Below, piece after piece: positions 58,355 through 64,000 of a stretch of 64,000 nt of DNA. The notes beneath the pieces are model-generated. The model was not told where the DNA came from. It saw only the letters and a list, made by a program, of their open reading frames with translations, and did not search any database. The translations under genes and the position numbers were made by a program. Numbering within the stretch: the first letter of the stretch is position 1; each line of letters begins with the position of its first letter. The stretch covers positions 4,339,764 through 4,403,763 of the forward strand of contig JAQFVV010012496.1 in the NCBI GenBank assembly GCA_028023455.1, in the 5' to 3' direction. The DNA is from Epiperipatus broadwayi (lineage: Eukaryota > Onychophora > Udeonychophora > Euonychophora > Peripatidae).

Positions 58355-59150
58355 TTTAAACCACTAAACATCACATGCTGACTATTCTTTATGCTTACAC
58401 AAGCTGTTTATACCGAGGCAAAACTCTCCATACAGTAGCACCACTCAGTGCAAACCAGAGTAATCAATGGATGCATGCAGGAAGGTTTGTGCATAAAACC
58501 CCTATCTTGTGCCTACTCATCCAATATTCCCAGACTAGTTTCTAACTTGGGCTTTTATCAGTGAGGAGCTTTGTATCTGAGAGCACTGCATCTAGATCTT
58601 AGGATCTAATGCAACCCTCCATCAGCCATCTTTTACCTTTTTAGCTAACTATAAAGCTTTGAGTCCAAAATGAAAACACAATAATGTTTTCAAGCAAAGC
58701 TCATCAGTTGTATAGTTGTACAGATTTTTGGTTGTTTAATACCAATCCTGCACAATAGGATTGTGGTAACTGTGGTTATTAAAGAACCAAAGACATCAAA
58801 AAGTATGGATGCTGAACTGTGTTCAGATCTATATAATTATACAAGCTAATGAGCTTAGCTTGAAAACATTGTGTTTTCATTTTGGGCCCAAAGCTTTATA
58901 CTTAGCTAAAAAGGTAAATGATGGCTACTGGAGGGTTGCATTAGATCCTAAGACCTAAGTGTAATACTCTTAGATCCAAGGCTCCTCACTGATGAAAGCC
59001 ACAGGCTTAAAAACTAGTTAGGAGTTATTGGATGAGTAGACATTAGATAGGGATTTTATGCACAAATTTTCCTGCATCCATTGATTACTCTGATTTGCAC
59101 TGAGTGGTGCTGCTGTATAGAAAGTTTTGTCTCCGTTATAAACTTTCAGT
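58355..59150. mobile_element. Retrozyme family A, long inverted pair
   Basis: The minus copy (58358-58715) and plus copy (58725-59145) are both long. The minus ribozyme (about 58518-58578) has CTGATAA; the plus one (about 58973-59035) has CTGATGA with helix II AAGCC/GGCTT but AAAAC for GAAAC. Both are probably dead. The plus copy shows the TGAACTG.GTTCAGA segment shared with E and G. Confidence 0.75.
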
Positions 59151-59990
59151 GACAGTTTATGTATTTGAGGAGTCTACGACATATATAAGAGTGTTTTAAT
59201 TTAGCGTTTAAAAAGGAATATTGACATTTAAAGAAATAAGTACACAAAGCAAGAATTTTATTGAAACTTTTTCTTTGCATAAAAAAAACAAATAGACACA
59301 AATTATAGATAAATACAGTTATAGTTTATAGATTTCAAAAATTAATAATTAATTATCTGATATATGCAAAATAATTATTTTTATTAAAGTATTTTCCTGA
59401 TTTTTAATTATCCCAAATTGGGCAATAATATATTGACTGTTGCCGTTGATTGATATCATTTTCAAAAAAATTTCGATATTGTTAAAAAAAATCTGGTTTG
59501 AGATTATTTCTTAACGAAAAGTTTTTAATCTATTTGAAGTCAGAAAATGATCATTCTTCACTTGATGGGCTTCATCTTGAAAATCAAATGGAAATGATAT
59601 TGAAGTGTACTAAATCTGTCACAAATTGAAATTAAATTTTTGTCAGTTCATTTAGTTCTGTGAGACTTGAAATATACACCTCTTTTACCTCTGTAAAAAC
59701 ACCAGTTAATATCATTTTATCTGTCATTTATTAATTATACTTTTATTATAAACATGTGCATATTAGCAAATCAAGTAAAAAAAATTGTCTAGATATTACA
59801 GTAGCATAACTAAAACATTACATAATAATTATTTCTGGTACTTTATTATTGTTTTCTATCATTCTATCATAAATTATTCTGGTATTTAATAAATTATAGT
59901 TCGAATAACTCTTTAGATCAAAAAATACTACTGTATAATTAATGAACTTATTTAAACAGAAATTACAATGTAAAGAGTTGTATAATTATC
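59150..59990. other. AT-rich region, nothing recognised
   Basis: No frame or repeat family was recognised. Confidence 0.45.
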
Positions 59991-59992
59991 TC

Positions 59993-60094
59993 TTTTTTCA
60001 TGTGTCATCGCATCATCCGGGAAGCAAATCTGCTAACCTGGCACAACTGCTTGTAAGACAACTGTGCCGACCACTCGACCACCAAAGCTTGACA
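59993..60094 (-). mobile_element. tRNA-derived SINE copy, minus strand
   Basis: On the minus strand: TTTGGTGGTCGAGTGGTCGG, a loop region, GCAGATTTGCTTCCCGG and ATGCGATGACACATG with an A-rich tail. Confidence 0.78.
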
Positions 60095-60169
60095 ATCTTT
60101 TATTATAAAATATTGTATTTTTTCTTGGATTTTTTGTTTACCTTTTATAACAACTGATTATATACATAT

Positions 60170-60480
60170 ACACATAGAAAAGTAGTCAACACTTAAACAA
60201 TACTAATATCAATAACAATCAACAACCTCAATCTGTTGTCAAGACAACCTGTTTTAAGCAATAAAGATGGAAATATCAATAACAATCAACAATCTCAATC
60301 TGTTGTCAAGGCAACCTCCTTTAAACAATAAAGATCGAAATCCACCTTTATATATGGTCTGATCTGTTTATATTAACACTAAAGATTGCAATCTGACTAC
60401 AAAGAAAGTAGTTTAAATAAACATCATTAGACAGGTAAACATAACCGGTTCTGAAAGCAGACTAACAAATAGTAATTATA
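60170..60480 (-). mobile_element. Family I repeat with local tandem duplication
   Basis: ATCAATAACAATCAACAA..CTCAATCTGTTGTCAAG occurs twice (60210 and 60273). The rest matches the 53.4-kb unit on the opposite strand, including ACAGGTAAACATAACC. Confidence 0.65.
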
Positions 60481-60984
60481 ACTCCCAAATTGCAATTATA
60501 TGGTGACCTGACAAAGTGTAATAAGTACAATTAAAAAAAATTATTAGGTTATTTCAAATATGTCTTTATTTAAAAGTGAATACCTGATAAGAACAATTCC
60601 CAAATTTCTAATATGTTATCCATGCTGTAGTTTTTGAAAATGGTGAAATTTTGCATCAAATTTTAAATCCACAGTAAACTAATAAAATTAATGTAAAGTT
60701 AATAATCTATTTAGACATACACATTAAATCAGTAATAATAAGATACAATGTACTATTAAGACATATGACATTTTATATGTGAATGGAATAATTTTATAAA
60801 AATAATAAAAGTCACATTTATGTTAGCTTATATCCACATTTTAATGTGATTTAAAGTAGTTAGTATAACTTTCATTTAATATGCAAAAATGTATGTGTGT
60901 GCTTGCATATTTATTATATTCATTTTAAAATTATAGGAACATCATTATAAAGCATTAATTTAACATTTTAAATTAAGGAGATTG

Positions 60985-61140
60985 TTTACTACATAAGTAC
61001 AATTTATTTAAAGTAAAAAATAAAATAAAATAAAATAAAGGTGGCCCTGAAGAAGACTGCAGGGCAGTCAAAACATAAGGTCAATAGAAGGGTTTTGCTA
61101 AAAAGTATTCAAAGTAGTGGATAAATTGTACTTATGTAAG
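60985..61140. repeat. Foldback with PLE-like CTGAAGA stem motif
   Basis: TACATAAGTACAATTTA and TAAATTGTACTTATGTA are perfect inverted arms. Inside are an AAAATA microsatellite and CTGAAGA (61047), helix GACTGC-AGG-GCAGTC and AAAAC. This resembles a hammerhead/PLE terminal motif with GAAA mutated. Confidence 0.62.
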
Positions 61141-61261
61141 ATATTACAGCAAAAGAAATGGTGAATTTGGTAATATTTCTGAGGATTGTTTACCATGAGG
61201 ATAAATAAATAAATTCAGGGTAACCAATTTATATTAATTTGTAATTTAATATTCTGATTAT

Positions 61262-61772
61262 TTATCAAGCGCACAGAAAGTCTGCAATTAAAAAAAGGCT
61301 TTACCCTTTTTCATCCACACCTCAAACATTTGTAAAATAGCCAAATGATGGAATTTTTTTACTATAGAGGGATCTCTCAAACTTCAACGCAAGATAGGAA
61401 CTTTATAAAAATAAGAGCGGCTGTCTTATCTTTAACGTAAATTCTTACTTATATAGGCAAATCAGAAGCATCTTGATTTGAGAGCATGTTTAATCCATTA
61501 TTTCCTTTTAGAAATTAACTTATACAAAAATATTGTGATTTACAATGAGTTCATATTTTTAATGGAAATATAGAAACAATGTAATGATGTAATTAATTAT
61601 CAAGGGTACAGAAAGTCTGTAATTAGAAAGAGAAAGGGTTTAATTTTTCTCATGTCCCTCTATAGTTAAAAATTATGTTGTTTGGCTATTATAAAAATGT
61701 TTAAGGTGCATGAGAAAAAAGATAAAGCCTTTCACTTTCTAATTTGTAATTTAAAACAGGCAAAACTCACTA
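61262..61772. repeat. Family L repeats, two copies
   Basis: Two related copies share CACAGAAAGTCTG or TACAGAAAGTCTG, and CTATAG near TCCCTCTATAGTT. The second is a foldback with AAAGAGAAAGGGTTTAATTT facing its complement. A retrozyme A end piece (AACAGGCAAAACTC) lies at about 61754-61770. Confidence 0.5.
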
Positions 61773-62014
61773 TACGTATTGGTGGTCGTGTGATGTTTAT
61801 TAATTTGTAATTTGTGTATTTTAAATTTATTTAAAATGTACAATATTTTATTTTAAAATATTTGTTAATATTATTCTGTAATTTAAATATTTTATTTGCA
61901 AAGAACACTGTAATTTCTTTAAAAGAACATTCTTACATGTGTGTAGATGTATGTTGCAGTGTAAACAATGGGGATTTACATCAAAGTTAGAATGTCCATT
62001 GGAAATTGAGAAAG

Positions 62015-62122
62015 CAAGCATTGTTAGCCGAGAGGTCATCGCACCCTTTTGCAAGCAAGTAGTTGTTTGCAGACGGGTGGGGGTTCACATCTCGGCCGAT
62101 GCTATGACATATGAAAAAAAAA
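62015..62122 (+). mobile_element. tRNA-derived SINE copy, plus strand
   Basis: GCATTGTTAGCCGAGAGGTC, then GGGGGTTCACATCTCGGCC, GATGCTATGACATATG and nine A. The acceptor strands GCATTG and CGATGC pair. The anticodon region is enlarged. It overlaps chance frames on both strands. Confidence 0.8.
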
Positions 62123-62124
62123 GT

Positions 62125-63085
62125 GTCTTGTTACTACGGTAAAATTGCTCTCACAATATGACAATAACAGGAACTTATAAATAGAACTAAATAAGTTAAA
62201 TTTAATTATTTCCATTCATTTTTATCCATATATTATGCCTTATGCTCTCATATTTGAAATCATCCAATATTTAGTTGTATCCACTTAAATAATGGATGGC
62301 AAATTCTTCTAAATATTTGTTTTGGAAAACAATGGTCTTTCAGGATTGTCCTGAAGAAATAACATCTTTAAGGCATCATAATAAAATGGAAATACGTAAA
62401 CTAATGGAAAATGTTTTAAATCAAATTTGCTAAAAATGCCTAGAGGAAAAGCTATTATATTCTTATTTGCAACATATGCTTTATGCAAGAAGCATATCAA
62501 TATATTTTGAGAAAAATCTATTGTGCAAATGCCTGCACAAATGCCCTATTTCTTTACCCATCATCTTTGGATTTCTTCAAAAGGAAAATGCATTGGGGGA
62601 ATTATTCCAATGCTTACATCATTTTAAATCTACTGAAAAACAAAAGCATTGTGGGAGTTATTTTTGTGGAAAAGTATAAACTTTTCAAGATATACGACTA
62701 TTGGAGAGATGGGGAATAAAAAAAAATTCAGATTGCATGTATTTTATTGTTTAAATTTTAGTTATACTGTGATACCATTACATTACCTATTTGTGTGTAT
62801 GCTTGTTATTGTAATAATATTGTTTTAAAATTTATGATTCATGATTAATATTTAGGATTATTTCATGCAATATTATGGTTTATTAATCTCTATAATAATT
62901 CCAGTCTTCATGGCAGTGAATTCTTTTGATTTTATGTTGTTTTGCCATACAGTAGATGAAAGCTCCTGATGAATTAAACCGTTGCCCATAAAAGTATTAT
63001 TGAAATTTTATATATTAAAAACATTTGAGGTTTAAGAATATTCATCTTTATATATCTTATAATGCAGTATATATATTAAAAATAA
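62125..63085. other. AT-rich region with short unassigned frames
   Basis: Frames at 62467-62719 overlap each other in two registers (QEAYQYILRKIYCANACTNA and ARSISIYFEKNLLCKCLHKC). The phrase FFKRKMHWGNYSNAYIILNL is unusual, but I do not recognise a family. It may be a degraded transposon. Confidence 0.35.
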
Positions 63086-63089
63086 ATAA

Positions 63090-63270
63090 CCATTAGAAAC
63101 CAGTCAACACTTAAACAATCCCAATATAGATAACAATTAACAATCTCAAACTGTTGTCAAGACAGACTACTTTATTGTTAAAAGGTTGCCATGACAACAT
63201 TTTGAAATTGTTAATTGTTATTTATCATTGTCTATATGTTGACTGGTTTTTAATGGTTATTTATAACACC
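63090..63270. repeat. Family I head-to-head inverted pair
   Basis: ACCAGTCAACACTTAAACAA on the left mirrors TTGTCTATATGTTGACTGGT on the right, with the centre near AGACTACTTTATTGTTAAAA. Confidence 0.7.
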
Positions 63271-63589
63271 ATTTAGCTTTGAGGATTATTACACTTATTT
63301 AAAAATAAATGTACAATGAAATAATGTAATGTTTTGGTGTAATAAAAATACTTATTGTTATAGACCTGTGCTATAATAGAATATAAATAAATATTGAAAA
63401 AAACATGATAATATAAATAAGAATTATTATGAAAAGATATTTTATATTTTTTTGTAAACAACTTCTCTAATACATTTGTTTGTCTTGGCCACATGTGGTA
63501 AAACAATCACATATTACATCAAACATATCTGTGATTAAGTATTAATTTTCTATTTTAAGATGTGAGAGAATAATTTACTGTTTTATTTT

Positions 63590-63647
<58 letters not shown>

Positions 63648-63649
63648 TG

Positions 63650-63684
<35 letters not shown>

Positions 63685-63818
63685 GATAGTAGCAGTAGTG
63701 GGAGCGACTGTGGTGGTGGAGGTGTTAGTGGTAGCAGCAGCAGCAGTAGTAGCAGTAGTAGTAGTGGTAGAAGCAGCAGTAGCAGTAGCAGCAGAAGCAG
63801 CAACAGTAGTAGTAAATG
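63590..63818. repeat. Mixed (TAG)n/(AGC)n trinucleotide tract
   Basis: TAG and its variants TGG, AGC and GAG repeat for about 220 bp. It yields poly-Val and poly-Leu frames on the two strands; neither is a gene. Confidence 0.95.
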
Positions 63819-64000
63819 AAGCATATTTTATATTTATTTAATTGATTTGACATTCATCATTTTGCATCATCATCGTAATTAGTCGTTTATGGTCAAATGA
63901 TATTTTATATATTTTATTTTATAATATAATTTTAATATTATCTTTGCCGAAAATATTTAATTACATTAAGAAATTATTTAAAAGTGAATAAAAGTAGTTA

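Noticed and set aside
63555-63841. Leu-rich or Val/Ala-rich proteins on both strands
   Set aside because: Both are translations of a trinucleotide tract; no initiation context or domain supports them.

Overview
This window looks like nuclear DNA from a strongly AT-rich, repeat-laden invertebrate animal genome; I cannot name the phylum. The support is eukaryote-type mobile DNA throughout: RTE and CR1/Jockey-like LINE remnants, Penelope-like (PLE) fragments with a GIY-YIG region, a mariner remnant, a hAT-type element with an 8-bp target duplication, and tRNA-derived SINEs with A tails and target duplications. No intact protein-coding host gene is visible. Nearly every open frame is AT-rich noise, a microsatellite translation or a decayed transposon.

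The main discovery is a dense population of type I hammerhead ribozymes (HHRs), usually in about 400-520 bp repeats with no recognisable protein. I can fold the full three-helix core in at least five sequence families, called here A, B, D, E/F and G. Each has CTGANGA, helix II, GAAA, a very short helix III ending in GTC or ATA, and a helix I with an internal loop. The units occur as tandem arrays with fixed periods (G exactly 405 bp; B about 480 bp) and very often as head-to-head inverted pairs. This matches the published animal retrozymes, non-autonomous circular-RNA retrotransposons thought to use PLE machinery. The window also has two decayed PLE pieces (35.2-36.0 kb and 51.55-52.33 kb); the second has inverted terminal arms carrying a degenerate hammerhead-like motif and a CACATGAC motif shared with several retrozyme families.

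Layout. 0-4.4 kb: AT-rich, no gene. 4.4-6.2 kb: a tRNA-headed repeat (family C) and retrozyme E. 7.0-7.7 kb: LINE piece split by a tRNA-Gly-derived SINE. 7.8-11.2 kb: tandem retrozyme B, then A, B and A, the last inserted in an antisense RTE reverse transcriptase pseudogene (10.3-11.8 kb). 11.8-14.5 kb: unresolved AT-rich. 14.5-27.7 kb: many A and D retrozymes, a 727-bp inverted-repeat DNA transposon, SINEs, a hAT element and RTE 3' ends. 27.7-30.7 kb: the most complex, possibly unique, sequence. 30.7-36.5 kb: B and A retrozymes, LINE and PLE fragments, a (TAG)n tract. 37.6-39.6 kb: five-copy retrozyme G array. 39.9-45.6 kb: B copies. 45.6-50.4 kb: AT-rich with foldbacks. 50.4-64 kb: RTE ends, PLE, mariner remnant, family I tandem repeat, retrozymes F and A, SINEs and a final trinucleotide tract.

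How the parts may work together: LINEs of RTE or CR1 type probably mobilise the SINEs, while PLEs are the likely partner of the hammerhead repeats. The second link is inferred from published work and shared terminal motifs, not shown here.
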